From contig OX485809.1 of the NCBI GenBank assembly GCA_950295325.1, positions 10,356,001 to 10,416,000 on the forward strand: a DNA stretch of 60,000 nucleotides, read 5' to 3'. How positions within the stretch are numbered: the first letter of the stretch is position 1; each line of letters begins with the position of its first letter. Source of the DNA: Polytrichum commune. Taxonomy: Eukaryota > Streptophyta > Polytrichopsida > Polytrichales > Polytrichaceae. The position numbers and the translations under genes are program-made. This document shows positions 46,127 through 59,023 of this stretch, in pieces. Below the pieces are notes generated by a model. It saw nothing but the letters and a program-made list of their open reading frames with translations, made no database searches and was not told the origin of the DNA.

Positions 46127-47037
46127 AACTTCGCTCATTGATGTTTGATGAAAAGCTTGAAAAGCTCCACAATGTAACTTCATATGAGTCTTGGATGAGT
46201 TCACAATTATGTTTTAACTTGAAGATTTGATGGCTCTTTGGGTGCTTTCATGGGATCACATCATTTGTGGTAATCAAACGTACTTTAATCCAAGTTCAAG
46301 CATTTCAACATTCTTTTGATGAATCACCGAAATTACAAATCCTGGCCCCGATAAATAAAAGCTTACACAAGCCCTCGGGGTTTGCACTCTTCGTGGGGAT
46401 GAAAAATTAACGTGTGTGTTATATATATCTATATATATAGACACACACACATACACACACACACACACACATACAAATGTAGAGATTACACATAGTCTTA
46501 ATTCTAGTCTTAAAAATATGTATTAGTCCAAATTATATGCAATTTTTATGATGAGCATAATCTTAATTTTTCATATTCCATCTAGACGATGCATCTATTG
46601 TATTTTTAGTTTGATTGGAAACATCAAATAGCAACCCGAAATACATATACAAACCTTACCATCAACAATATTCCAATATCCACCATAAACTTTGTATTGA
46701 CGTTGATGGATAATTGTTGGGAGAAGTTTACCTTAGTATATTATAATGGTTTTAGGGTGAAGTGAATGGCCCTTTGGCCCTATAATGTGGTATTTCCTAA
46801 ATCTTTAATTTGTTCATCTAACTATGATTGTAGCCTTTGGTCATTAAAGACATGATGTTCAATATGACTTTATTATTCTAATGCATGCGGAATATTAATA
46901 ATTTTGTGCCTTACTTTGTATATGCTAGTTTTATAATGTTCTTATATCACGAAATGAATAATTTTGTACTTGCCTCAAAGTTGATAGGACATTGCAGCAT
47001 CATGGTGGTTCACTAGTACCACGATGGCTTGTACATA
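46127..47037. other. Non-coding stretch with (AC)n tract
   Basis: A TATATA/ACACAC microsatellite lies at about 46,421-46,472. No gene is recognised. Confidence 0.6.
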
Positions 47038-47425
47038 AGGTAGGGGTGGCAATTTCCGTCCAAATTTCAGATGTGCCTAGTTGGGATGCTGAAACTATTT
47101 TTTTAAAGAAATTTTGAGCGCTCTGCAAAGCTGGTGCAAGAGCAACTATGAAAAAATCAAAATTTTCCAGCATGTCTATGATTTCTTACAAGTTTTTAAA
47201 GAAAACCTTGTAGAGTGACCAACACTCGCACATAGGGTACGTGGTATATCCATAGGCTGGATTTCTAAAACCGACCGCTAGCAGCCAATGAAATGTTGGC
47301 AGCGTAGTGAACGGTAAAAGCACCTTGATAGGTGCTTTTGTAAACCCAGGTAAAAGCACCTAGATAGGTGCTTCCGACCCTAGGGGTCGACTTTAGGACC
47401 CGCACGGAAATTGCCACCCCTACCT
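47038..47425 (-). mobile_element. Tc1/Stowaway-like MITE, copy 2 (388 bp), inverted
   Basis: Reverse complement of 40,259-40,646. TA flanks it at 47,036-47,037 and 47,426-47,427. The terminus AGGTAGGGGTGGCAATTTCC occurs at the left, and its complement at the right. Confidence 0.9.
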
Positions 47426-48159
47426 TAGCACCACTATGTGATAATACCATGTACAATTGCCTTTAAGCACCCCAAATCAATACATTGAATGTAATGATAC
47501 AAGTTTAGATAATGCCCTAAAACGTAGTATGATACTACCTTAGTGGTCACTAATATAATGATAATAATACATAGAGGCAAGGCATGACAACAATACACGG
47601 GGTGTACATGATAAATAAATGGGAAGGAGAATCAAGAACTTCATTTTTACAATGCTTAGGAGTTGTATTATGTTTACACCTTGATCCCTATCGTATGTTG
47701 CAATCCCTCAACATAAACCACTTTCACTTTACATTGTGAGACGCATGGAGAATAATATTAGGGAATGGTTACTCATTGAGCCTAGAATGTACGCCCTTGA
47801 AACCAAAGTTGGTCACCCGTGTTTGAGCAAAATGCACATGCTACATGTAGCACTAGGATTAATACGTCAATATCTAACAAGTCTTATCTTTGTTTGTAAC
47901 CAATTTGACCTTTATTGGTGGCAAATGAAATCTAGTATACACAAGAACTATAGAATTATCTAAAACTTCAAAATAATATGTGATACAAATAAAGATAAAT
48001 ATGTTCCCACCCCATATATTGAAGATAAGCCTTTAGCAACATAACTTATGAATTGGACCAAAACATGACCTTGCCCTCCCACCTATGAAAGTAAACTCTA
48101 AACCCTCAACCCTAAACTCTAAACTCTAAATATAAGGTATATTTAGAATATGACTTAAA

Positions 48160-49015
48160 CTATTATTGTGGGAAACTTTGAGCCCTTACATATTATTGGT
48201 ATACTATAAACATGCTATACTAAGTTCATCACATTTATTAAGTAATCAATTCCTTGATGAGATGAGAATATCCCTAATTATGGAAAATAATTGCAAGGGG
48301 GGTGGACTCTAGGTATGTGGGTGGTGGCTATGTCCATATGAACCTTAAGTATATTATACATTATGAGTTTAAACCTCAAAATCCTAATCTCCATACCCTA
48401 AGCTCTAAACCCTAAAACCTTAAATTTAGCATCAAATGGAATGAATATTAGAGACATAACTTGTCGAGCATATTATAGTACGATACAAACATGTTATATT
48501 AAGTTTATTACATTTGCATAACACATTCCTTAATGCGATGGGCAAACCCCTAATTATGGCATATAATTGCAAGGGGGCGGACTCTAGGTATGTTGGTGGT
48601 GGCTATGTCCATATACACATTAAATATGTATTCATTATAAGTTTAAACCTCATAATCCAAACTTCCAAACCGTAAGCCCCAAACCCTAGAACCAAAGCCC
48701 TTAAATTTAGCACCAAGTGGGATGAATATTTAAGACATAACTTGTTGAGCATGATACTAGTATGATATAAACATGCTATATTAAGTTAATCACATTCATT
48801 AAGTAATATGTTCCTTAATGAGATGGATAAATCCTTAATTAGGGCAAATAATCGCAAGTGGGGCAACTCTAGGTATGTGGGTAGTAGGTATGTCCATATA
48901 AACCTTAAATATGAATTCATTGTAAGTTTAAAACTCATAATCCAAACTTCCAGATTCTAAGGTCCAAACCCTAAACCTTACACTCTAAACCCCTAAATTT
49001 AGCACTTTAAAGTTT
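48160..49015. repeat. 280-bp tandem repeat, about three copies
   Basis: The marker GACTCTAGGTATGT recurs near 48,304, 48,584 and (as AACTCTAGGTATGT) 48,864, giving a 280-bp period. Each unit also contains AACATGCTATATTAAGTT-like and CTCATAATCC blocks plus short AACCCTAAA telomere-like motifs. The copies have diverged. The preceding 47,428-48,159 holds no gene. Confidence 0.85.
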
Positions 49016-49165
49016 ATGTCCTTACATAATGAATATGAATTTGTACTTGCCTCAAAGTTCGAAGGACATTGCACCATGGTCCATCACGGTGACTCACTTC
49101 ATGGTGAGTAAACTCTAGTATAGGGTCTTTTGCAATAGGACTTAAACTATTCTTGTGAGAAACAT

Positions 49166-49248
49166 TGGGGGTGGGGGGGGGGGGCGTAGAATATATTTAT
49201 GATGAGATGATTTGTATAGGTTCTCCCCTCCCCCCCCCCCCCCCACCC
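49166..49248. repeat. Poly-G run facing a poly-C run
   Basis: About 14 G near 49,170-49,184 and about 15 C near 49,229-49,244 are separated by about 45 bp. They could pair as a hairpin or form G-quadruplexes. The antisense frame crossing both runs is not a credible protein. Confidence 0.8.
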
Positions 49249-49531
49249 TCTCTCCATGTGGTTTTTGAGCGCACAATGTACATGAAATTTGGAGCACATA
49301 GTCCCAATCTTGATTTTTATTAAACACTTGTCTTATATTATATGACCTATCTATCTTAATATGCGAATAATATGATTCCAAAGCAACCTCATATGAATAA
49401 CCAAGTATATAAATATGTGTATAGTCGTAAGGAGCTTTGTACTTCAACATCCAAAATTTAACACAACATCCAAAATTTGTATTAAATCTATTCATAAACC
49501 TATATAAACAATGCAAGTATTCATTTGTCAC

Positions 49532-52500
49532 TTCATTATTTGGATGCGATGATAGTCCAATATGATGAAAGAAATTACTACACTAGTACCCCCACCTTGG
49601 GATTCATTAATTGATACACGAAGCTCCTCACCTTACATAAATCCAAAGTTCATTTCACTGTGTTTTCAACTATGTGCCAACAAATTCGTTAAATCATTAT
49701 TGTTTCATAAAGCAATCTTGCAAATCTTTGCAACCTTAAACCCCTAAGCCGTAAACCCTAATTGTTCTTAAGTGTAAGTGAACTGTAAACCCTATACCCA
49801 AACCCTAAACCCTATGTCAAAATTCTTTAGATGATGAACATATGTGGCTATGAGGGGAGACCAAGGGTTGAGGAGGAGAACATATGTGGCTACTATTGGC
49901 AACAACTAAATTTCTCATTTCATCTTTTGGATATAAATTGACATAGAGGTCAAAAGCTTGTAAATTAATTAATAATGGCAACATGACTCTAATTTTGTCT
50001 AAATTCATATAGCACAAGATTCACAACAAACCACAACATTGGATCTATCCTTACCAAACATAAGGTTGTGATTTTATGTTTTAATGTTTTCAATGTTTTA
50101 AAGTTACAAGACCTGAAAGCAAGTTGATTTTTGAGTTGAATCAACATTGAATGAATCACTAGTTAAATGTTGAATCAACACAAAGAAGATACTTAACCTT
50201 GAAGGAAATTAATTTATGAACATTTAGTGGATATTAATTGTTGTGAGGTCACATTGCATTTTGGGAGAGCCTCTTAAATCTGGAGGCAATGTTTTTTTGC
50301 AAAGGCATAATATAATATCCCATTTCAATACTCCGTTGCATTGAGACTTTTGAATATTTATACGCATGTATCAAGGGCTCCTTTTTGAAAGAGAAAAATG
50401 TACAATTAAAAGTTTGAGATGGCATCATCCAAAGCAAACTAAAATTAATTTACGTAATTAGTCAATGAAAGTCAATTATGATTATTTAGTACATGCGTGC
50501 AACACTCGACCATGCCGGGCGTAAAGATATAATAATATTGTTAGTAATTTTACTTCAAACAATGGGAGCCCAAAAACCCCAATATCAAATGCCAGGTTAG
50601 TCTTGACTTGTCGATAAACAAGAACTTGTCTTCTAATTGAAAGGAACTCCGCCAATAAACACACCAAAAAAACATACTCATATGTGGAAGTAGCTAGGCA
50701 ATTTCAAGCCTTTGCAAATAGGTTACTGAATCCATTATTGTATGTTGGTATTGTGGCAATCCATTGAACAATCAAAGGTTGCATTGTGCAATGTCACTAA
50801 ATTAGCGTAAAGCAACCTAATTGTATAGTGTATTAGTGTCGGAAAACTATACATAAGGCTTAGAGTTGTGGCATTTGGATATGTTTCTCTATGTGCTTCA
50901 CTTCTTGTAGGATATGAAACACGGAATACTTTTCTTGGTTTTTTTCATCTTGGTGTTGGCTGTGTTGGCCTTTTGTCTTCAAAAAAAAGAAAAAAGAAAA
51001 GAAAAAAGAAACACGGAATACTTAAGACATGATTAGCAAATCCAAATTGCGTCCGTTGCCAGTTGCCTCCTAATCTCTGGAGGTCATTTTCGTACGTTAA
51101 TCATTATCGGCCATTGTGAGATACACACCAAAAATCTTACATATGTGATTGGTGTTGCACTTTAAGGTAGTTTGACGTGCCTAGTTCCAACATAGCAACA
51201 ATTTTGACACCTATATTTCATTGGTACAGTATATGGTAAGGTGTGGATCTCAAAACGGACACCAAAATGAATGTGTTCAAAAGGTATAGTTCCCAATGTT
51301 CCCTAGTAGTTCCCATGAGTGTGTCCACGCGTGTTCCCAATGTTCCCTAATAGTTTCCATATGTGTACCCATGTGTGTTCCCAATGTTCCATAGTAATTC
51401 CCATATTTCCCAATATCTTCCCAATGACGTTCCTAAAAATATCCAGTGGGTCTCATACAACCATTCATAGTCTTAAAATAGTCCTAAAGTCCCCAAAATG
51501 TTAATATAGTGTTTTGAGATCATTTGTTACATTGAATAAAAGCATCTTTAAGTGGGATTCGGATGTAGGCACTAAACCTATGAGCGTCCCATTGGCTCAC
51601 CCTAGGACCACATGTATGAGAACAAGCTCAATTCATATTGCATCAAAATAACATTTCTTTTTTATTTCTTTTTCAAATGGGATAAATCATACAAAAGACA
51701 TCTCAAATGTATTGTTTGTTATAGATTTGGGTGGATCCAAGACCATGGACTTCCCCCCCCTCATATTTCTTTTTAAAACTTATGACCAATATCTTACACG
51801 AAATAAGAGAGTCGTCTTACATCAAAAGTATGATGAAATAAAACTTTCATCCACATCAAGTTCATGGAAGAACAATTATTGTGGCTCACATTGATTTTGA
51901 ACTAAAGATTTGGTGTAGGTTAGAAATTAAGGTTGCCCACACTAAGAGGGCTATTTAGTATACTATTGTAGATTACAAACCCCTCTACAAATCTTAGGGG
52001 CAAGTTTATTTGTCACGTGCATTGATAAATCCTAGTGTATGAAGTTTGTGGTCTACGACATAATGTCAACAAGATTGCTCACTCATGAATAATAATAATG
52101 TTGTTTTCACCTTCAATCTTTTCTACATATAACCTTTGTTCTTAACAATTGAAGAAATCCTTGTAGACATTATACCCATGGAACATAAACCATGATGAGC
52201 TCAACTCATCGTGCACCCAACTTGTTTCAATAGCATTGAGTGTATAAATATGTGTATGGTCGTAAGGAGCTTTGTACTTCAACTTATTCTAGATTATTAC
52301 CATTCAAATTTCCAAAATAAAACACAGTGTTGCTATTAGAGTGAAAAATACACTACTAATTTGTGAGCCTCTTGTTAGAAAGCATGCTTACCAAATTAAT
52401 TAAGCCTTATTATTTTAAAAAATTATTTACTGGATTTAATCACGATTTACTGAAATTAACTCCAGTAAATAAATTTAATAATTAATTACACTTAGTTACA

Positions 52501-55500
52501 TTCAATCACATTTAATTAGTTTAAATGCATGTGAATACTTTGTGAAAGTATAACGTATTAACTAAAATATCATAATATTCACCATATTAAAAATAAATCA
52601 CTAATTTTTGTTCCATTGTAGAATGACAAAGACACTTTCAATGGTAAGTCACAAAAATTATAACCTCAATGCCAATGAGGGTTTTGTAATATTTTTGACT
52701 TCCAAGTTTATTACATGCCTTCTTGGTGGTTTCACTTTGAAAATGAAATCCCAGTCAATTGCTTATTTACTCAATGGAAGTGAACATATATATATATATT
52801 AGATTTTGGACCTTGAAGGTGAAGTGCACTCAATATGGGTTTTGTGGATAAGTGGCCTTCAAGAATGTAAGGGCAATGGTTTTTTTTCAAGTCGGGCGGG
52901 TAGGCAATAGTTTTTGGTCGGGTCTAGAAAATTTGGATTTTTGGACGGGCGGTTGCCCCTACCTGAATCTACCTCCCCCGAAAAGCTCTTGGAGGGGAAC
53001 TTAACATCCTCTAGAATCATTGCATATGAACATCTCCCACTCATGGAATGAAAACACCTAAAATAGCATGTAGGTTCCAAACCACATGTTGAAAATAATG
53101 AGAGACTTCATTCAACCTCGTCTTTGCAAAATAAATAAATAAATAATTATGACAACACAAACTGCGTGCTACATGTGAAATTTTGTATACGTGCACTCCA
53201 ATGCTCCAAATCGGCTGCATGGTTGGAAGAGGTAGTAGCTAGGTACACTAAGTTCTAAGTCAAATACATCATAAGCTAAGCAACGATCCCGTACCCTAGT
53301 ATATATACCACATGCTAGTTGCACAACAACCGTTTGGTCAACAGGTTGAAGCTTCTTAGTGAAGGTAGCTTGCTCTTCAAGTTAAACTTATTATTCCAAA
53401 TTTAGCTTTCATGCATAATGGTGACAAATTTTACTTCAAGCTTTTGGGTCTGTAGTCACATGATAACTTACAAGTGAGGGACATCAAAAATGCCGTTTTG
53501 TGTTTCTTGTTCTTTGGATGGAAATGACACATTTTAGAAGAAAAAAAAATGTAGAGTTGGAAGTGTCCGTTATAGGCCCTCATACCAATGTAATTTGTTC
53601 CGTTTGGCACAAGAACACACATGTTAACTTAAATGTTAAATGTTTTTTTAAGCATGTGTCATATCAATTGTGTATTCTCTCTTGGTATTGAATGATATGA
53701 AATTTTCATCAAATGTTTTTTAAGGTATTTTGCGTGGATGTCAAAAAGCGTTGACTTTGCCAAACAACAAGCAACTATCACTACCTACCAACAAACTCAC
53801 ATTACAACCTATATGAGCATTGCACATCTTCAAATAACGTATGTATTACAGGCCTGAGTTGGGTTTCGAAACCTTGTAGGGCTTGTGCACTAGTAACCGA
53901 GCCTTACAATGTGGTCAACTTGTTGGATCCAATGAAATAAAATGAAATCGATTTAAAAGTCGTGGAAGCAAGAAAGGCCTATGGGACTAAAAGTACGTAA
54001 ACATGGTGTCAAAACCATTAATTCCTTAGAGTAACAACGTGTTGTGTCCTCAATAAGATAGAAAGATACAACCATAATGAATTGTACCAAAATCGTATCA
54101 TGCGTCATCATTTTTTCATTGTCCTTGAGACTTCTTTAAATAATTACCATGCTTTAAAAAATAATTGAACTTCATATAGGTTGTATAGTTCTACTCTATA
54201 AGAAATCTTATCATCACATTAGATTGATGGTAAGTAAATTTTATTGAGAGGATGATTGTCTTAACTTAAGTCCTTATAAAATGTACGGACTCCTTTTCAT
54301 TTAGTCCTTAGTGATACACCTTATCATAGAAGGTCCCAAAAGCTAATATCAACTTGATGGTCCAATTGGACAAAAGACATGAGACTACCCACTACTACAT
54401 GTACCTAGTACTACCAACCAATGAAATTCCGCGACGTGAACATTAGAGCTGCATTTCTAGCAACTTTTTTGGCTTATGAAATGATTGCCAAACAATTCAA
54501 ATGCTATGTATCGCTTTTGACTAAGCTCACGAGCTATTGTGCTTGTGTCCACCGGGTGCTTTTTTTTTAGGGGCGGGCCCTTTCCTTGAAAAGAAAAACA
54601 ACCAATGGGTCCTTTTTGATGGTTTAGAGGATAGGCCAATGCTTGAACTTCGCGAGGCTACGTCGTTAAGTTGTTATGGATTGGGATTTGGGCAGATTAT
54701 TGTAGTGCCCAAAAAGGGATTTGGGCGGATGAATGTCAACTATCAAATTGTTGAATGACCTTGCACTCTTGGGACTCACCTCTTGCCCCACTATTGCAAT
54801 CTTCGAGCATATGGGAATCATGAGGTAAGCCCTCGCATCCGACATGCACTAGACACGAGCCTTGACAAGCACAAAAACATGTATTTTGAGCTACTTTACT
54901 TCCACTTCTAGCTGATTTCGTCAAAAATAACCTCAAAAAAATTAACTCATTCATCAAAAGTATGTATTTATAAATTCAGTTGAATACATCAACGCACTTG
55001 ATGATTCAAGTTCAATTACACGATTAGAATGTCCTTTGGTGTAAATGCACACTTTGTGTATTGGTTACATGTCAAATATAACTATCTTCATATTTTCTTC
55101 TTTAGTCACATAATTCAAACTTATGAAAAATAATACTATTTATTTTGGAGTAGATTGTACATTGAGCCCCTTAGACCTTTAAGGGTCAAAGTGTCAACAT
55201 CCATTGCCAATACTAGCCAGATTTGAAGCACTAGTGTTTGGGCAGAGAAGCCAAGGATATCAAATACTAATCGCATGTGCAAGTGTTCATATACACATGC
55301 ATGCATTCAATGTATTAAGAAAGGCCAAGAACTTTTTGTGTCTATATGCGGTTAGACACAATTAGACTATAATAAGGGTCCAGTTGAATTTAATCGGTCT
55401 ACAACATGTAGGGGTCTTTTTTTAACTTGAACCCTTTCATCCAACGATGAATGAGTTTACCTACTCCACACCAATCCAAGACATTTCAAAATATGTAACA

Positions 55501-55747
55501 ACTGATGTTTAAAGACACAACATAATGTTTGAATGATCTACTTTTCCACCTCACAACCATCTACAAAACCGGAACTACATTGTATAATGGCTCAAGACAT
55601 TTTGGTTACCATAGCTATATGCACTAGTTGAAAGCCCATCTACTACTTTGCACTTTCAAATTCACATTTTCGAACATTCATAAGACCACACATGGATGAG
55701 TATGAGACAAAGCCTCTGAAAGTAGGACGGTTTCAATCACATGTGTT
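49532..55747. other. Gene-poor stretch
   Basis: I see no gene I can support. It contains a purine run near 50,988-51,013, degenerate repeats near 51,290-51,400, a (TA)n tract near 52,786-52,800, and a segment at 52,240-52,285 that repeats 49,404-49,450 (GTCGTAAGGAGCTTTGTACT). Telomere-like AACCCTAAACC occurs near 49,740-49,815. Confidence 0.5.
51287..51400. repeat. Degenerate tandem repeat (about 45-50 bp)
   Basis: GTTCCCAATGTTCC recurs near 51,289, 51,332 and 51,377, with TAGTAGTTCCCAT-type blocks between. Confidence 0.7.
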
Positions 55748-57703
55748 TCATCCAAATATATAGTACAAAGTCCATTGCAGGCCTGCTACTACAGCTATCC
55801 CAAGCCCGGTGAATTGTTTGGGCCAAATGTTTTTCTCCTCTTGTGATATGGGTTGCGAGAAGCCTAAGTCTATTTTCACCCCAGGACACATTGCTTCCAC
55901 CTTCATAATCTCATCTGTACTCAAAGATTTTTTCCCACAACTCCAAATTTTGCAGTATCTCAAAAGTCTACACTGACTCAAATCGGGCACTTGTTGCAAT
56001 TCATTGCAACCCTCTACTTCAAGGCGTTCCAACGCAGTCATGGGCATAGTGCTGATCAACCTCTCCAACCTCTCACAATCCCTAATAGTCAACTTTTTCA
56101 ATTTCGGGAACAAACTCAGATCTGGTAGCTCTCTGCATCCCACATTGCGAAGTGTCAAAGTGTGTAGCGCCATTCGAGTTCCAATTCGAGGTTGGTCGAC
56201 CCAAAGAGTGTCCGAGGACTTCGATATGCTCACCCCTGCCCATACCACAAAATTTGGGCAGGATCCCACTCCCAATTCTTCTAGTCTTGTCAACTTGTGC
56301 ATATCAGGTAATGTCTCCAAGCTAGAGCAACATAATATTGATAAACTTCGTAAGGAAATCAAGTTGCCCAAACATGACACATCCTTAAACTTGCAGTACC
56401 TTATGTCTACCGTTTGTAATCTTGCTAGATTCAAGAGTTTGGGCATCATTTCAATGCCCTCCCCCGAATGTGATATACAAAGATCTTCCAAACTCACCAC
56501 ATCGGTAAAAGCTGGTGGTCCACACCAATTCCTCACAGTGAGGGTGACTAATTTGTTCAACTTTTGAGGATTGAAGCCAACTTGTAGTGCTTGATGCTCA
56601 ATTCCTAATATTCGCAAAGCTATCAGTTCACATAAGCCTGGAACTCCTATAAGTGAAGAGGAGCAACTCAAATCCAATCTTTGTAAGTTTGTGAGCTTGT
56701 GCATGTACGGCAACGCAATAAGGCTACTGCAATCTGAGGCTCTAAACTCCTCCAAGGCCACTAAGTTGCCTAGCCCCGGCACCGCTACGATTGATTGACA
56801 CCTGTAAATGTTCAACTTCCATAAACGCGTGAGTTGTTGTAGGTTGGGCAACTCTTTAAGGTCCGAACAAAACTGAAAAGAAAGTTCCTCCAAGGCCACT
56901 AAGTTGCCTAGCCCCAGCACCGCTACGATTGAACCACAGCAATCAATGTTCAACTTCCGTAAACGCGTGAGTTGTTGTAGGTTGGGCAACTCTTTAAGGT
57001 TCGAACAATATTCAAAAGAAAGTTCCTCCAAGGTCACTAAGTTGCCTAACCCCGGCACCGCTACGATTAATTGACACTTGTAAATGTTCAACGTCCGTAA
57101 ACGCGTGAGTTGTTGTAGGTTGGGCAACTCTTTAAGCTTTGAACACTCTTTAAAAGAAAGTTCCTCCAAGGCCACTAAGTTGCCTAACCCCGGCACCGCT
57201 ACGATTGACAAACAGTTGTCAATGTTCAACTTCCGTAAATGTGTGAGTTGTTGTAGGTTGGGCAACTCTTCAAGGTTCGGACACTGTTTAAAAGAAAGTT
57301 CCTCCAAGGCAAATAAGTCACCCACACTAGGGCAAGACCGTAGTGAATTACAATAAACAAGGTTCAAGTATCGCAAGTTGTAATGCTTTGCAGTAACACC
57401 TGATATGGCCTTTTCATTGAAAAAACTTTCAAAGCCATATGTACGTTTAACGCCCAACCGATTCAAAAATGCCAATTGATTACTTTTGCATACTCCTAGA
57501 ATATTTTGTCTCCGAGAAAAATCTTTTTTGGCATAACGGAGGCAAAGCAAATTTTGTGGTATTGAAGTCAAATTGACGGTGCCATCACATATAAATATTC
57601 GTAATTCCTTCATCTCGGAAAGGTCAAGGCTCATATGTGGTTTTGAATGCGTGATAACCAAAGTTTGAAGAGAATGAGGCAATGCCTGCACACAACCATC
57701 CAT
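55748..57703 (-). CDS. Leucine-rich repeat exon of a TIR-NB-LRR resistance gene
   Basis: An open 651-residue frame built of about 20 leucine-rich repeats. A central block repeats a 46-residue double unit five times (for example NLVALEELSFKECSKLKELP, LQQLTRLRTLNIYKC). It ends in a short hydrophobic segment (GLGIAVVAGLQWTLYYIFG) that may contact a membrane. The true exon start is probably not the ATG: an acceptor TTGTGTGCAG ends at 57,686, and an exon starting at 57,685 would join in phase 0 to the NB-ARC exon (donor AAG|GTACAC near 59,040). Such LRRs sense pathogen effectors or guarded proteins. No stop interrupts it, so the gene may be functional. Confidence 0.85.
   Translation of the reverse strand: MDGCVQALPHSLQTLVITHSKPHMSLDLSEMKELRIFICDGTVNLTSIPQNLLCLRYAKKDFSRRQNILGVCKSNQLAFLNRLGVKRTYGFESFFNEKAISGVTAKHYNLRYLNLVYCNSLRSCPSVGDLFALEELSFKQCPNLEELPNLQQLTHLRKLNIDNCLSIVAVPGLGNLVALEELSFKECSKLKELPNLQQLTRLRTLNIYKCQLIVAVPGLGNLVTLEELSFEYCSNLKELPNLQQLTRLRKLNIDCCGSIVAVLGLGNLVALEELSFQFCSDLKELPNLQQLTRLWKLNIYRCQSIVAVPGLGNLVALEEFRASDCSSLIALPYMHKLTNLQRLDLSCSSSLIGVPGLCELIALRILGIEHQALQVGFNPQKLNKLVTLTVRNWCGPPAFTDVVSLEDLCISHSGEGIEMMPKLLNLARLQTVDIRYCKFKDVSCLGNLISLRSLSILCCSSLETLPDMHKLTRLEELGVGSCPNFVVWAGVSISKSSDTLWVDQPRIGTRMALHTLTLRNVGCRELPDLSLFPKLKKLTIRDCERLERLISTMPMTALERLEVEGCNELQQVPDLSQCRLLRYCKIWSCGKKSLSTDEIMKVEAMCPGVKIDLGFSQPISQEEKNIWPKQFTGLGIAVVAGLQWTLYYIFG
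56745..57310 (-). repeat. Tandem 138-bp repeats within the LRR region, five units
   Basis: CTCCAAGGCCACTAAGTTGC-type blocks recur at about 56,750, 56,887, 57,025, 57,162 and 57,299. The period is about 137-138 bp, which keeps the reading frame. High similarity among units suggests recent unequal exchange. Confidence 0.88.
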
Positions 57704-59023
57704 GTCACATGTATTTTAGTTTGACGTTAAATAATTATTCTATCTAGCATAAAGCTTAGATAAACATAAATCGCTATTGACATGTATTATTTAACTCTAA
57801 TATACTATTACCATCAATTTCCTTGCATTGGAAGTTCAACTTCATTTCTAAGATCTAGGTAGCCCCCCCTTTCACAACACAAATGGATGCATGTTTAGGC
57901 CAAGGTTTTAATCTTCATATGGGCCTTCATTGCTTTTTGGCTTTCACCAAAAGGGACTACCTTTGACAAGATGCAATAACACTTGTCCAATAGCCATGCT
58001 ATATAAAGCCGTTTGTGGTTCACATATGAGCTTGTGACTATGATCAAAGATCGCAACATGTGGACTCTTAATTGAAACCTAAATGACGTACGGGGGTCAC
58101 TATGATATTAAACCCCTTATATACAACAAGTTTATAAAGAAAAATAAATATATACGTACTATTGGCATGCTAGAAATTGGACTTGTGTATTCATACTAAG
58201 CTTTTGAATTTAATGTTATAAATGCCTCCACTACATATACAATAGAAAAAATCATTAACGTAATAGGACTTTATTACATGTAAAATCCACTTTCGATTTC
58301 CAATGAGAAAGTCACTCAACATTTTTTCATGCATAGCATGTAACTCAACACAATAATTTACCCACAATCCAAAGAGCAAAATTCAAGGGAGCCCATGAGC
58401 TCTCCAAGAGCCTTCAATTTGTAAAACCTAGAACCCAAATGCCAATCTTAACAAGACTGGACATGGTAATTATTGAGGACAATTACCATATGGCAACAAT
58501 GGATGAGAATGTGAATTGGTGAAACTAACCAATCTATTGTCAATTTTGTTCTTTAAACCATAGGGCCCCCTCTTGTACATCCACCTTTACTTCACATTTA
58601 TTGATATTAGCTTTTTCAAATGTACACACCAAAGATAAATAATAACTCTCCCATATGTATATCATGTACGATAATGCCTCAAATAATAGCTATTCTTACA
58701 CTCACGTTAGTTTGTACATGGTACAAAGAGTCCACCCCTAGGTCAAAGATGAAGCATCCATCATTTATGTTGGATTCACACCAACCTTTGCTTGGCGTCG
58801 TCTTTGGTTTTTCTAGCTTACAAGAGGTGATGAAGATTTTGAAGTGCTTGTCACGTTGAATAGATTTCAATGGCTTACAACCAATGATGTTAGATAGTTT
58901 GACAATCAAGCTCATATATTTAGTTGTTCAAATATTGATTTGTCAATAATCCATGGCTCAAATATTTAGTTGTTCAAATATTGAGTTGTCAATAATTTAT
59001 GGCTCACATGTAAATCAAAAGCC
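57704..59023 (-). other. Intron between NB-ARC and LRR exons
   Basis: No coding segment recognised. A CCATGGCTCAAATATTTAGTTG-like sequence is tandemly repeated at about 58,913-58,995. It is treated as intron because both neighbouring exons read in the same direction and in compatible phase. Confidence 0.5.

Noticed and set aside
49142-49531. Pro/Gly-run frame
   Set aside because: It crosses homopolymer G and C runs and has no other protein features.
48100-49815. True telomere array
   Set aside because: AACCCTAAA motifs are scattered and degenerate inside longer repeats, not a continuous TTTAGGG array.
56004-57356. Plus-strand genes opposite the LRR exon
   Set aside because: They are shadows of the leucine-rich repeats, and the repeated frames follow the 138-bp unit.
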